From positions 6,599,875 through 6,653,426 of the forward strand of contig OX442315.1 of NCBI GenBank assembly GCA_949358305.1: a DNA stretch of 53,552 nucleotides, read 5' to 3'. The DNA is from Strigamia acuminata (Eukaryota > Arthropoda > Chilopoda > Geophilomorpha > Linotaeniidae). This document shows, piece by piece, positions 1-9,905 of the stretch (its first letter is position 1; every line of letters begins with the position of its first letter). The notes beneath the pieces are model-generated. The model searched no databases. It had not been told where the DNA came from and was given only the letters and a program-made list of their open reading frames with translations. Made by a program: the position numbers and the translations under genes.

Positions 1-162
1 ATCACACACATTCGGATTCGATGGCCTATCGCGGCGGCACATTGTGTGGCATAGCGCGGCACGTTGCAATTACGTGACGTGGCACGTTGCTGTTACGTGA
101 CGCGATAGCCAGTATTTAAGCAGGGGATTCCATCATCGTTTACACAAATGCGCATTGCAACG

Positions 163-508
163 TGGAGGCGCATTCGAGTCCTTTTCCCAAGCGAAATCGT
201 ATTTGATTCGCTTTTGAATCGAATACGAGTTTTGTCCTTTTTCAACGCGAAATCGTATTCGATTCGCTTTCGAATCGAATACGAGTTTTGTTTTTTTTCA
301 ACGCGAAATCGTATTCGATTCGCTTTTGAATCGAATACGAGTTTTGTCCTTTTTCAACGCGAAATCGTATTTGATTCGCTTTCGAATCGAATACGAGTTT
401 TGCCCTTTCTCAACGCAAAATCGTATTTGATTCGCATCCGAATCAAATACGAGATTTGTCCTTTTTCAAAGCGAAATCGTATTCGATTCGCTGTCGAATC
501 GTATACGA
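163..508 (+). repeat. 56-bp hairpin-monomer array, GATTCG subfamily, left arm
   Basis: The monomer boundary motif TCGAATACGA or a variant recurs at 219, 275, 331, 387, 443 and 499, exactly 56 bp apart. Each monomer has a 34-bp self-complementary half (GATTCG / loop CTTT or CATC / CGAATC inside TATTC...GAATA) and a 22-bp non-palindromic linker (GTTTTGTCCTTTTTCAACGC type). One monomer (425-450) has TTGATTCG paired with CGAATCAA, so both sides of the stem changed together. Confidence 0.9.
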
Positions 509-781
509 GATGGTCGATTTTTGTTTCCCGGACTTTGATTCGTATTCGAGTTGTTACGAGTTCGTATTTTGATCGTATTCGTATTCGAATCGAATTCGAA
601 TCGTATTCGAATCGAATACGAATCGAATTCGAGTCGTATTCGAGATGGTCGATGATTTCCACTCGCTCGTATACGCGTTGTATACGAGCTCGTATTTTGA
701 TCGTAATCGTAAACAAATCGTTTACAAGTCGTATACAAGTTGTATACGACGTGTATACACCTCGTATACGAACGAAGTTTG

Positions 782-858
782 TGAAAACACAATTTCCAAA
801 TAAGACGTATGTGACTACTATGTGTTTTCATGTCGTAGTAAGTATCCGGTGGATTTTC
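782..858 (+). repeat. Conserved 77-bp foldback loop, element I copy 1
   Basis: Unpaired segment between AACGAAGTTTG (771-781) and CAAACTTCGTT (859-869). It contains its own 10-bp stem, TGAAAACACA (782-791) with TGTGTTTTCA (821-830). The same 77 bp, in either orientation and with at most one or two substitutions, sits at the tip of every foldback element in the window. Confidence 0.85.
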
Positions 859-1149
859 CAAACTTCGTTCGTATACGAGGTGTATACACGTCGTATACAA
901 CTTGTATACGACTTGTAAACGATTCGTTTACGATTACGATCAAAATACGAGCTCGTATACAACGCGTATACGAGCGAGTGGAAATCATCGACCATCTCGA
1001 ATACGACTCGAATTCGATTCGTATTCGATTCGAATACGATTCGAATTCGATTCGAATACGAATACGATCAAAATACGAACTCGTAACAACTCGAATACGA
1101 ATCAAAGTCCGGGAAACAAAAATCATCGACCATCTCGTATACGATTCGA

Positions 1150-1510
1150 AAGCGAATCGAATACGATTTCGCGTTGAGAAAAGGCAAAACTCGTATTCGA
1201 TTCGGATGCGAATCGAATACGATTTCGCGTTGAAAAAGGATAAAACTCGTATTCGATTCGAAAGCGAATCGAATACGATTTCGTGTTGAAAAAAGGCAAA
1301 ACTCGTATTCGATTCGGATGCGAATCGAATACGATTTCGCGTTGAAAAAGGACAAAACTCGTATTCGATACAAAAGCGAATCGCATACGATTTCGCGTTG
1401 AAAAAGGACAAAACTCGTATTCGATTCGAAAGCGAATCGAATACGATTTCGCGTTGAAAAAGGACAAAACTCGTATTCGATTCGAAAGCGAATCGAATAC
1501 GATTTCGCTT
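1150..1510 (-). repeat. 56-bp hairpin-monomer array, GATTCG subfamily, right arm
   Basis: Boundary motifs run from 1157 to 1493, which is six exact 56-bp intervals. This is the inverted partner of the array at 163-508, with one extra monomer. Some monomers carry paired changes in the stem, such as GATTCGGATGCGAATC. Confidence 0.88.
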
Positions 1511-1785
1511 GGGAAAAGGACTCGAATGCGCCTCCACGTTGCAATGCGCATTTGTGTAAACGATGATGGAATCCCCTGCTTAAATACTGGCTATCGCGTC
1601 ACGTAACAGCAACGTGCCACGTCACGTAATTGCAACGTGCCGCGCTATGCCACACAATGTGCCGCCGCGATAGGCCATCGAACCCGAATGTGTGTGATGC
1701 GAAACGCGCGAGTACACGCGCGGAGAACGCGCGGCAATGCTAGCAACAGGAGCGCAACTGCCCAAGAAATTGCTCAACAATAAAA

Positions 1786-1914
1786 GGCACGTGGAAGCAC
1801 GTGCCTGAAACAATAGGCACTTCAAATAAAGTTATTGTTAAAAAACGGGCTTGAAAACCAACAATTACACAATAATTAAGGGGCAAGAAATGAACTTTGC
1901 TGCAATGCAAAGTT
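1786..1914. repeat. Two short perfect palindromes in the element I arm
   Basis: GGCACGTGGAAGCACGTGCC at 1786-1805 is a perfect 8-bp stem holding two CACGTG E-box motifs. At 1893-1914 AACTTTGC pairs with GCAAAGTT around a short loop. Both recur in the inverted copies. CACGTG could bind bHLH proteins, but that is inference. Confidence 0.6.
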
Positions 1915-2279
1915 CTCAAAATACAGAGAAATGAAAGTTACACTTGTATAAAGAATTGACAATGTTTGAAACCAATAAAAACTACAAAAACACACTTGTA
2001 AAAAACCCAAAACAACCCCCAGAATGAATTATTTGACTCAAATTAACCCTAAAACAGTCTTGGAGGTCGTGCAGACGACAGAGTCGGATCGGAAGGTTGC
2101 TAAAACCTGACGCCAAAACTAGCAATGGGACAGCTAGTTAGAAAACAGCTTTTTCATCGATCATGAACGCTGAAAACCTCACCCAGGGGTAGAAAATGAT
2201 GGAGAGAACGTTTTCGCCATCTAAAACGGTCTAAAACGGGTCTAAAATGCCTAAACCGGCGCCTGGAACGTGGCGCAGT

Positions 2280-2750
2280 TGTTGGGTCAAATATTGTCAA
2301 AAATCAGTGGAAATTTGTCAAATACTGGCAAAAATCTGCTGAAATTTGTCAAAAATTGCCAAATTTTGGCGCAAGTTACGTGAGGTTTGCGCGCATCCAA
2401 CTATGACGAAAAATCCATGCGTGTGCACGCGCGATTTACTGGCGCGTTGGAAGCGTTAAAATAAATTTTTCCAATATCTAACACAATTTGCACCGAATTA
2501 TGGCAATTTTTGACAAATTTACATGGATTTTTGCCAGTATTTGACAAATTTCCACGGATTTTTGCCAATATTTGACAAATTGCAGACAAATTTCAGACAA
2601 ATTTCAATTAATTTTAGAAATTTTATGAGAAATTTCAGCAAATGTTTGAGGATTGAGGAAATCTTCTGAAATTTGTCAAATATAGGCAAAAATCTTCTGA
2701 AATTTGTCAAATACAGGCAAAAATCTGCTGAAATTTGTCAAAAATTGCCC
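2280..2750. repeat. 31-bp repeats in alternating orientation (element I arm)
   Basis: Units of the type GAAATTTGTCAAATAC plus GGCAAAAATCTGCT recur with a 31-bp period: forward at 2280-2370, reversed at 2500-2585, forward again at 2665-2750. The block can therefore fold on itself. Mirror copies are at 11893-12363 and 30124-30594, with a slightly diverged copy in the right arm of element I at about 15230-15700. Confidence 0.75.
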
Positions 2751-3039
2751 AAATTCCGTGCAAGTTTTGCAAGTTTTGCGCGCATCAAATCGTATGCGCG
2801 CCTATACTATTGCACGAGCGCATTGACGCGTGATGAACACCGACCACGTTTACGAAGTGAATTCGAGCTACAAAAGTATCGAATCGCCATTCTAGTATGG
2901 AACAAAAAAAATTAAGTGGAAACAAACAAAATAAAAACTTTAATATACGAGAAACGTACAATTCCACTCAACTTTGTTTCAAATTTTATTTATTGGATCA
3001 TTAAAAATAAACAGTAGTGTTGTGCACTGTACACTTAAA

Positions 3040-3130
3040 TGTATACCGCAGTACAAGTACCGCGGTCCCGGTACTGCACCGGTACACGTGAAAACGCGAG
3101 TTTCTCAAATTTAAAAAGTTGATGTCGGCG
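3040..3130. repeat. GTAC-rich hairpin segment lost from the opposite arm
   Basis: GCAGTAC (3048-3054) pairs with GTACTGC (3071-3077), surrounded by GGTACC-like motifs. About 83 bp containing this hairpin are absent from the matching place in the right arm of element I (junction near 15988). Confidence 0.55.
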
Positions 3131-3482
3131 GCGATGCGTTGTTTTGTGGTGAGAATTTGCCTCGAGAATTGATCTTATCTCTTTGTTTGCAATATTTTTT
3201 TTGGCATTCTTTGTTGATTTTTCGGTTTGAATTTGTTTTTTTCCGGTGTAATTTGAGTGGTGGAAGGTTGTTGGGGTGTGTTGAGGGCAATTTTGGTTAT
3301 TTGTTGATTTTTAATTGATTTAATCGTTTTCTGTTTGTTTTTGCTGGTTTTTAATCGATTTTTCTGTATTTTTGGTCAATTTTTACCAATTGTAATTGTT
3401 ATTTGTCATTCTGAATTGATTATTGTCCGATTTTATTCGATTATTGTCAGATTTCAGTCGATTTTTGTCGATTTCTAATCAA

Positions 3483-4316
3483 TGTTTATACATTTTGTCG
3501 CGTCCTACTTTGTATAGGTTTAAATAGCGCTAACGTGTAATACTTTACCTGTGATCAATTATGCAAATACCCAAATGAATACCAAATGTATGTAAATAAA
3601 CAGTTAATTTATTCACCAGGCTTTATGCCTTTAAAATACACTCAGTAATAATTCTAGAGTCGACGTGGTCAGCGTCGAACAAAGGATTTCTCAAGATGGC
3701 GTCGTCGATTCCGCGTGGTCGGCGGAACAAAGGCGGCGTCTCGAGTTGTCGTTAATTCGTCACGGATTCGTCTTCACGGACGCGGTGGAATGCTCTCTCG
3801 AGTCTTCTATCCGTGCCTGTTGTCTAGGTTTTGGTTTAGCGTCGCAGAGGCCTCGTCTAGGAACTTTGGGGTTCCTTACAAAGCACTCGGACACTCACTT
3901 CGGCGAATAATCGTCTGGGCGATTATTCTGGGTGATTTCACAAGGGCTATTCTCGTGCTTTCGCAGGAATAGCTCGCAAGTGACTTCGTGAGAGTTACAG
4001 TTTGCACTTTACTCAGCGATCCTCGATCAATCCTAACTTGTAGTTGAAGTTGGCCTGACGGTGAGGTAGTTGCTGTGTTCTTGGTGTCGTTTGTGTAAGT
4101 TCTGACTTTAGGCGGGAAACACAGCCTTTTATGCAGTGGGGTGAAGGGCCGGCGATCAACCAATGGGGGCTGACCACCAGCCGCTTCCTCCCCCTCGGGG
4201 CACACACCTGCCATGGGGAGGTGGAGCCAACTCGGGGGGGAACGACTCTTCAATCACAGTGACTCAGAGGACAAGTATCCGCTCTGGGGGGACACTTATC
4301 CAACTGGGTCACCACA
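3483..4316 (-). mobile_element. LTR-like insertion, copy 1
   Basis: On the minus strand the 834-bp segment begins TGTGGTGACCC, as many gypsy LTRs do, and ends ATAAACA. It carries an inverted CCAAT box, an ATAAAA TATA-like box at 4127-4132 about 30 bp downstream of it, and AATAAA at 3608-3613. The T-rich host arm around it aligns with an uninterrupted stretch near 17490-17682, so this is an insertion. Flanks show a near-repeat (TTGATAAGAAAT and TTGATTAGAAAT) that could be target duplication or just the repetitive host. There are no internal genes, so it could be a solo LTR. Exact limits are uncertain. Confidence 0.6.
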
Positions 4317-4383
4317 ATTTCTTATCAAGTTTTGTATATTTTTGTTGATTTTTAATCATATTTGTTCCTTTTTAATCAAAGTC

Positions 4384-4737
4384 GAAAACGAGTTGTAAAT
4401 GCGTTCGTATGCGACGCGAACGCGTATTGGAGTCGATTCCAAGTTCGTATTCCATCGCAAACGCGCATTTGAGACGTAAACGAGTTTATCTTTTTCACTC
4501 TCGCTTGATCCCCCTTTATCGCGCCTCATTGCTCCTGTGAAAAAAAATATATGAGAATGCACAGAAATGAACCTTCCAATACTTACATGAAAATTGGCAA
4601 CCTTGACACAAAACAGTCTATCGACACTCCCAACACCACCCCGGACATTTTTCGGAAGAGTTTGGTCCACCCGGAATCCGCAGAATAGTCTCCCCCGAAA
4701 TGCGGATTTCGCGGACGCCAATCCGCGAAAAGGATAA
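4384..4737 (-). repeat. Segment S, left copy, with mini-intron-like signals
   Basis: A segment of about 350 bp, roughly 90% similar to 7015-7356 and in the same orientation. Read on the minus strand it contains GTAAGTATTGG, then about 50 bp later TTTTTTTTCACAG followed by GAGC, which is a good match to a short spliceosomal intron. All reading frames after the virtual splice soon reach a stop. Product unknown. Confidence 0.55.
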
Positions 4738-4739
4738 AA

Positions 4740-5060
4740 AATTTCCAATGTATAAACTTTATTTCTGTTTTCAGTTTCCTGATATGATTAAAGAAAATCC
4801 TAAATATTATTTCCAAACATTTATCAAATTCTTTTCAAAAGCAGTTGTGGAGGCGTCTACTACGAACGTGTCATCGTGGGCGTCAAATTTGAATATTTTT
4901 AACTTTCTGCGTTTGCACGAATTCGCAGAATTCGTCCACTGGCATCGTGGCGACGCATGGTCGACATTTCGTATTCATATGTGACGCGCACTCTATTTAC
5001 TCACGTAGAACACACGAATCGCGCGCGTCAACGCGCACATGTAAATTTAGTTTCACTGAA
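4740..5060 (+). other. Unique segment of element II, possible captured exon
   Basis: This 320-bp stretch lies between segment S and the array and has no internal repeat. TTTCTGTTTTCAG at about 4763-4777 resembles a 3' splice site, and an open frame of mixed amino-acid composition follows to 4984, ending shortly after HWHRGDAWSTF. I do not recognise the peptide. It could be a captured host exon or chance. GC-rich sequence follows (TCGCGCGCGTCAACGCGC near 5020). Confidence 0.3.
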
Positions 5061-5630
5061 TCGAATACGAGTTTTGCCCTTCTTCAACGCGAAATCGTAT
5101 TCGACTCGTTTTCGAGTCGAATGCGAGTTTTGCCCTTCTTCAACGCGAAATCGTATTCGACTCGTTTTCGAGTCGAATACGAGTTTTGCCCTTCTTCAAC
5201 GCGAAATCGTATTCGACTCGTTTTCGAGTCGAATGCGAGTTTTGCCCTTCTTCAACGCGAAATCGTATTCGACTCGTTTTCGAGTCGAATGCGAATTTTG
5301 CCCTTCTTCAACGCGAAATCGTATTCGACTCGTTTTCAAGTCGAATACGAGTTTTGCCCTTCTTCAACGCGAAATCGTATTCGACTCGTTTTCGAGTCGA
5401 ATGCGAGTTTTGCCCTTCTTCAACGCGAAATCGTATTCGACTCGTTTTCGAGTCGAATGCGAATTTTGCCCTTCTTCAACGCGAAATCGTATTCGACTCG
5501 TTTTCGAGTCGAATACGAGTTTTGCCCTTCTTCAACGCGAAATCGTATTCGACTCGTTTTCGAGTCAAATACGAGTTTTGCCCTTCTTCAACGCGAAATC
5601 GTATTCGACTCGTTTTCGAGTCGAATACGA
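5061..5630 (+). repeat. Ten 56-bp hairpin monomers, GACTCG subfamily
   Basis: The boundary motif recurs from 5061 to 5621 at exact 56-bp steps. Each monomer holds the stem-loop GACTCG-TTTT-CGAGTC inside TATTC...GAATA, followed by a 22-bp linker (GTTTTGCCCTTCTTCAACGC type). The stem differs from element I (GATTCG/CGAATC) at paired positions. Confidence 0.92.
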
Positions 5631-6230
5631 GATAGTCGATGACCCGTTCCCGGACTTTGACTCGTACGACTCGTATTCGAGATGTATTCGAGATGTATTC
5701 GAATTGTATTCGAGTCGCATTCGAGATGGTCGATGATTTCCACTCGCTCGTATACGCGTTGTATACGAGCTCGTATTTTGATCGTAATCGTAAACGAATC
5801 GTTTACAAGTCGTATACAAGTTGTATACGACGTGTATACACCTCGTATACGAACGAAGTTTGGAAAATCCACCGGATACTTACTACGACATGAAAACACA
5901 TAGTAGTCACATACGTCTTATTTGGAAATTGTGTTTTCACAAACTTCGTTCGTATACGAGGTGTATACACGTCGTATACGACTTGTATACGACTTGTAAA
6001 CGATTCGTTTACGATTACGATCAAAATACGAGCTCGTATACAACGCGTATACGAGCGAGTGGAAATCATCGACCATCTCGAATACGACTCGAATTCGATT
6101 CGTATTCGATTCGAATACGATTCGAATTCGATTCGAATACGAATACGATCAAAATACGAACTCGTAACAACTCGAATACAAATCAAAGTCCGGGAAACAA
6201 AAATCGACCATCTCGTATACGATTCGAAAG
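5631..6230. repeat. Element II stem and loop core, copy 1
   Basis: Stem sequences rich in TCGTATACGA, GTATTCGA and TCGTTTAC flank the 77-bp loop at 5863-5939 (closing stems AACGAAGTTTG 5852-5862 and CAAACTTCGTT 5940-5950). The left stem contains TCGATGACCCGTTCCCGGAC and the right stem TCCGGGAAACAAAAATCGA, so the outer stems have diverged while the inner stems and loop are conserved. Confidence 0.85.
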
Positions 6231-6234
6231 CGAA

Positions 6235-6996
6235 TCGAATACGATTTCGCGTTGAAGAAGGGCAAAATTCGCATTCGACTCGAAAACGAGTCGAATACGA
6301 ATTCGCATTCGACTCGAAAACGAGTCGAATACGATTTCGCGTTGAAGAAGGGCAAAATTCGCATTCGACTCGAAAACGAGTCGAATACGATTTCGCGTTG
6401 AAGAAGGGCAAAACTCGCATTCGACTCGAAAACGAGTCGAATACGATTTCGCGTTGAGAAAGGGCAAAATTCGCATTCGACTCGAAAACGAGTCGAATAC
6501 GATTTCGCGTTGAAGAAGGGCAAAACTCGCATTCGACTCGAAAACGAGTCGAATACGATTTCGCATTCGACTCGAAAACGAGTCGAATACGATTTCGCGT
6601 CGAAGAAGGGCAAAATTCGCATTCGACTCGAAAACGAGTCGAATACGATTTCGCGTTGAAGAAGGGCAAAACTCGCATTCGACTCGAAAACGAGTCGAAT
6701 ACGATTTCGCGTTGAGAAAGGGCAAAATTCGCATTCGACTCGAAAACGAGTCGAATACGATTTCGCGTTGAAGAAGGGCAAAACTCGCATTCGACTCGAA
6801 AACGAGTCGAATACGATTTCGCATTCGACTCGAAAACGAGTCGAATACGATTTCGCGTTGAAGAAGGGCAAAACTCGCATTCGACTCGAAAACGAGTCGA
6901 ATACGATTTCGCATTCGACTCGAAAACGAGTCGAATACGATTTCGCGTCAAAGAAGGGCAAAATTTGCATTCGACTCGAAAACGAGTCGAATACGA
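6235..6996 (-). repeat. Mixed 56/34-bp hairpin array with higher-order order
   Basis: Boundary motifs occur at 6235, 6291, 6325, 6381, 6437, 6493, 6549, 6583, 6639, 6695, 6751, 6807, 6841, 6897, 6931 and 6987. The intervals are eleven of 56 and four of 34. The 34-bp unit is the monomer without its 22-bp linker. The block 34+56+56+56+56 (258 bp) occurs twice in a row, a higher-order repeat. Confidence 0.92.
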
Positions 6997-7014
6997 GATC
7001 ATTTTTTGATCTGG

Positions 7015-7356
7015 GTCGTGAATGCGTCCGTATGTCACGCGAACGCGTGTTGGAGTCGATTCCGAGTTCGTATTCCATCTTGAACGCGCATTGGAGACGT
7101 AAACCAGTTTATTTTACCCACTCTCGCTCGATCCCGCTTCATCGCTCCTTGTCGCTCCTGTGAAAAAAAATACATGAGAATGTGCAGAAATGAACCTTCC
7201 AATACTCACATGAAAATTGACAACCTTGACACAAAACAGTCTATTGACACTCCCAACACCACCCCGGACATTTTCCGGAAGAGTTTGGTCCACCCGGAAT
7301 CCCCAGAATAGTCGCCCCCGAAATGCGGATTTCGCGGAAGCCAATCCGCGAAAAGG
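7015..7356 (-). repeat. Segment S, right copy
   Basis: Same family as 4384-4737. On the minus strand the intron-like signals are GTGAGTATTGG ... TTTTTTTTCACAG/GAGC. It ends GCCAATCCGCGAAAAGG at the palindrome spacer. Confidence 0.65.
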
Positions 7357-7410
7357 TTAAGCACTCCAGAAGCGTGTGTCGCACGCGTCGGCGCGCCGCT
7401 AAAAACATAT
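7357..7410. other. Spacer of the giant palindrome; tandem-duplication junction site
   Basis: A 54-bp GC-rich segment beginning TTAAGCACTCC and containing TCGGCGCGCCG. It repeats at 23350-23403, where it follows CGCCAT instead of an inverted arm. AAGGTTAA at 7353-7360 is the left edge of the duplicated block. Confidence 0.8.
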
Positions 7411-7752
7411 CCTTTTCGCGGATTGGCTTCCGCGAAATCCGCATTTCGGGGGCGACTATTCTGGGGATTCCGGGTGGACCAAACTTTTCCGGAAAACATC
7501 CGGGGTGGTGTTGGGAGTGTCAATAGACTGTTTTGTGTCAAGGTTGTCAATTTTCATGTGAGTATTGGAAGGTTCATTTCTGCACATTCTCATGTATTTT
7601 TTTTCACAGGAGCGACAAGGAGCGATGAAGCGGGATCGAGCGAGAGTGGGTAAAATAAACTGGTTTACGTCTCCAATGCGCGTTCAAGATGGAATACGAA
7701 CTCGGAATCGACTCCAACACGCGTTCGCGTGACATACGGACGCATTCACGAC
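7411..7752 (+). repeat. Segment S copy (mirror of 7015-7356)
   Basis: Same sequence as 7015-7356 on the other strand. GTGAGTATTGG starts near 7558 and the TTTTTTTTCACAG tract ends near 7610. One or two substitutions against the mirror (for example AACTTTTCC for AACTCTTCC near 7484) show the arms are not perfectly identical. Confidence 0.65.
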
Positions 7753-7770
7753 CCAGATCAAAAAATGATC

Positions 7771-8408
7771 TCGTATTCGACTCGTTTTCGAGTCGAATGC
7801 AAATTTTGCCCTTCTTCGACGCGAAATCGTATTCGACTCGTTTTCGAGTCGAATGCGAGTTTTGCCCTTCTTCAACGCGAAATCGTATTCGACTCGTTTT
7901 CGAGTCGAATGCGAATTTTGCCCTTTCTCAACGCGAAATCGTATTCGACTCGTTTTCGAGTCGAATGCGAGTTTTGCCCTTCTTCAACGCGAAATCGTAT
8001 TCGACTCGTTTTCGAGTCGAATGCGAATTTTGCCCTTCTTCGACGCGAAATCGTATTCGACTCGTTTTCGAGTCGAATGCGAAATCGTATTCGACTCGTT
8101 TTCGAGTCGAATGCGAGTTTTGCCCTTCTTCAACGCGAAATCGTATTCGACTCGTTTTCGAGTCGAATGCGAATTTTGCCCTTTCTCAACGCGAAATCGT
8201 ATTCGACTCGTTTTCGAGTCGAATGCGAGTTTTGCCCTTCTTCAACGCGAAATCGTATTCGACTCGTTTTCGAGTCGAATGCGAATTTTGCCCTTCTTCA
8301 ACGCGAAATCGTATTCGACTCGTTTTCGAGTCGAATGCGAATTCGTATTCGACTCGTTTTCGAGTCGAATGCGAATTTTGCCCTTCTTCAACGCGAAATC
8401 GTATTCGA
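7771..8408 (+). repeat. Mixed 56/34-bp hairpin array, shortened copy
   Basis: Ten 56-bp and two 34-bp intervals (628 bp between the first and last boundary motifs), against 752 bp in the mirror array at 6235-6996. Confidence 0.88.
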
Positions 8409-8463
8409 TTCGCTTTCGAATCGTATACGAGATGGTCGATTTTTGTTTCCCGGACTTTGATTT

Positions 8464-9014
8464 GTATTCGAGTTGTTACGAGTTCGTATTTTGATCGTAT
8501 TCGTATTCGAATCGAATTCGAATCGTATTCGAATCGAATACGAATCGAATTCGAGTCGTATTCGAGATGGTCGATGATTTCCACTCGCTCGTATACGCGT
8601 TGTATACGAGCTCGTATTTTGATCGTAATCGTAAACGAATCGTTTACAAGTCGTATACAAGTCGTATACGACGTGTATACACCTCGTATACGAACGAAGT
8701 TTGTGAAAACACAATTTCCAAATAAGACGTATGTGACTACTATGTGTTTTCATGTCGTAGTAAGTATCCGGTGGATTTTCCAAACTTCGTTCGTATACGA
8801 GGTGTATACACGTCGTATACAACTTGTATACGACTTGTAAACGATTCGTTTACGATTACGATCAAAATACGAGCTCGTATACAACGCGTATACGAGCGAG
8901 TGGAAATCATCGACCATCTCGAATGCGACTCGAATACAATTCGAATACATCTCGAATACATCTCGAATACGAGTCGTACGAGTCAAAGTCCGGGAACGGG
9001 TCATCGACTATCTC
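8464..9014. repeat. Single copy of the 551-bp hairpin-core unit
   Basis: Contains stem, loop 8704-8780 and stem. The unit starts at GTATTCGA (8464) and the same 8 bp begin right after it (9015). In the second large block this segment is expanded to five tandem copies. Confidence 0.85.
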
Positions 9015-9582
9015 GTATTCGACTCGAAAACGAGTCGAATACGATTTCGCGTTGAAGAAGGGCAAAACTCGTATTTGACTCGAAAACGAGTCGAATACGA
9101 TTTCGCGTTGAAGAAGGGCAAAACTCGTATTCGACTCGAAAACGAGTCGAATACGATTTCGCGTTGAAGAAGGGCAAAATTCGCATTCGACTCGAAAACG
9201 AGTCGAATACGATTTCGCGTTGAAGAAGGGCAAAACTCGCATTCGACTCGAAAACGAGTCGAATACGATTTCGCGTTGAAGAAGGGCAAAACTCGTATTC
9301 GACTTGAAAACGAGTCGAATACGATTTCGCGTTGAAGAAGGGCAAAATTCGCATTCGACTCGAAAACGAGTCGAATACGATTTCGCGTTGAAGAAGGGCA
9401 AAACTCGCATTCGACTCGAAAACGAGTCGAATACGATTTCGCGTTGAAGAAGGGCAAAACTCGTATTCGACTCGAAAACGAGTCGAATACGATTTCGCGT
9501 TGAAGAAGGGCAAAACTCGCATTCGACTCGAAAACGAGTCGAATACGATTTCGCGTTGAAGAAGGGCAAAACTCGTATTCGA
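9013..9582 (-). repeat. Ten 56-bp hairpin monomers (mirror of 5061-5630)
   Basis: Exact inverted counterpart of the array at 5061-5630. One monomer has a one-sided stem change (GACTTGAAAACGAGTC, near 9301), also present in the mirror, so it predates the palindrome. Confidence 0.9.
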
Positions 9583-9905
9583 TTCAGTGAAACTAAATTT
9601 ACATGTGCGCGTTGACGCGCGCGATTCGTGTGTTCTACGTGAGTAAATAGAGTGCGCGTCACATATGAATACGAAATGTCGACCATGCGTCGCCACGATG
9701 CCAGTGGACGAATTCTGCGAATTCGTGCAAACGCAGAAAGTTAAAAATATTCAAATTTGACGCCCACGATGACACGTTCGTAGTAGACGCCTCCACAACT
9801 GCTTTTGAAAAGAATTTGATAAATGTTTGGAAATAATATTTAGGATTTTCTTTAATCATATCAGGAAACTGAAAACAGAAATAAAGTTTATACATTGGAA
9901 ATTTT

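Larger units (their letters stand above)
1..1698. repeat. Element I hairpin core, copy 1
   Basis: Inverted repeat with outer pairs summing to 1699. The arms hold the outer arm sequence, a 56-bp monomer array (six palindromes on the left, seven on the right), a stem rich in TCGTATACGA, then a 77-bp loop at 782-858. The two arms differ by 59 bp, which is one 56-bp monomer plus a 3-bp GAT insertion. Exact inverted copies of the core are at 12945-14642 and 31176-32873. Confidence 0.88.
1..4379 (-). mobile_element. Foldback element I, copy 1 (truncated by window edge)
   Basis: This is the half of a foldback element whose hairpin core is centred near 820-850. Its other outer arm lies outside the window. 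Reading outwards from the core it holds a GC-rich arm with CACGTG motifs (1622-1830), a run of 31-bp repeats (2280-2750), a T-rich arm (3130-3482) and, after an LTR-like insertion (3483-4316), the end of the T-rich arm (4317-4379). The outer limit was set by comparison with the uninterrupted right arm of copy 2, where the same T-rich sequence ends near 17682. There is no transposase, so the element is non-autonomous. The family is unrecognised; the architecture resembles Drosophila FB or sea-urchin TU foldback transposons. Confidence 0.7.
4384..7356 (+). mobile_element. Foldback element II, copy 1
   Basis: Order: segment S (4384-4737), possible captured exon (4740-5060), ten 56-bp monomers (5061-5630), stem, 77-bp loop (5863-5939), stem, mixed 56/34-bp array (6235-6996), segment S again (7015-7356). 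The two S segments are in the same orientation although the arrays between them are inverted, so the element is a foldback bounded by direct repeats. There is no transposase. The inverted copy is 7411-10259 and an enlarged third copy is 23404-28490. Confidence 0.75.

Noticed and set aside
1622-1825. 67-codon frame in the element I arm, repeated in every copy
   Set aside because: The frame differs at its end between diverged arms (74 codons at 14543-14767) through small indels, as expected for non-coding sequence.
5061-5630. Regularly spaced repeats resembling a CRISPR array
   Set aside because: The 22-bp linkers are all alike, no diverse spacers or cas genes exist, and the context is eukaryotic.
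148-8840. Long open frames on both strands across the arrays (256-411 codons, for example 148-918, 5803-7038, 7689-8840, 23722-24867)
   Set aside because: Several overlapping frames on both strands are open at once because the palindromic 56-bp monomer lacks stops and cycles through frames every 168 bp. The composition is purely repeat-derived, so they are not evidence of genes.
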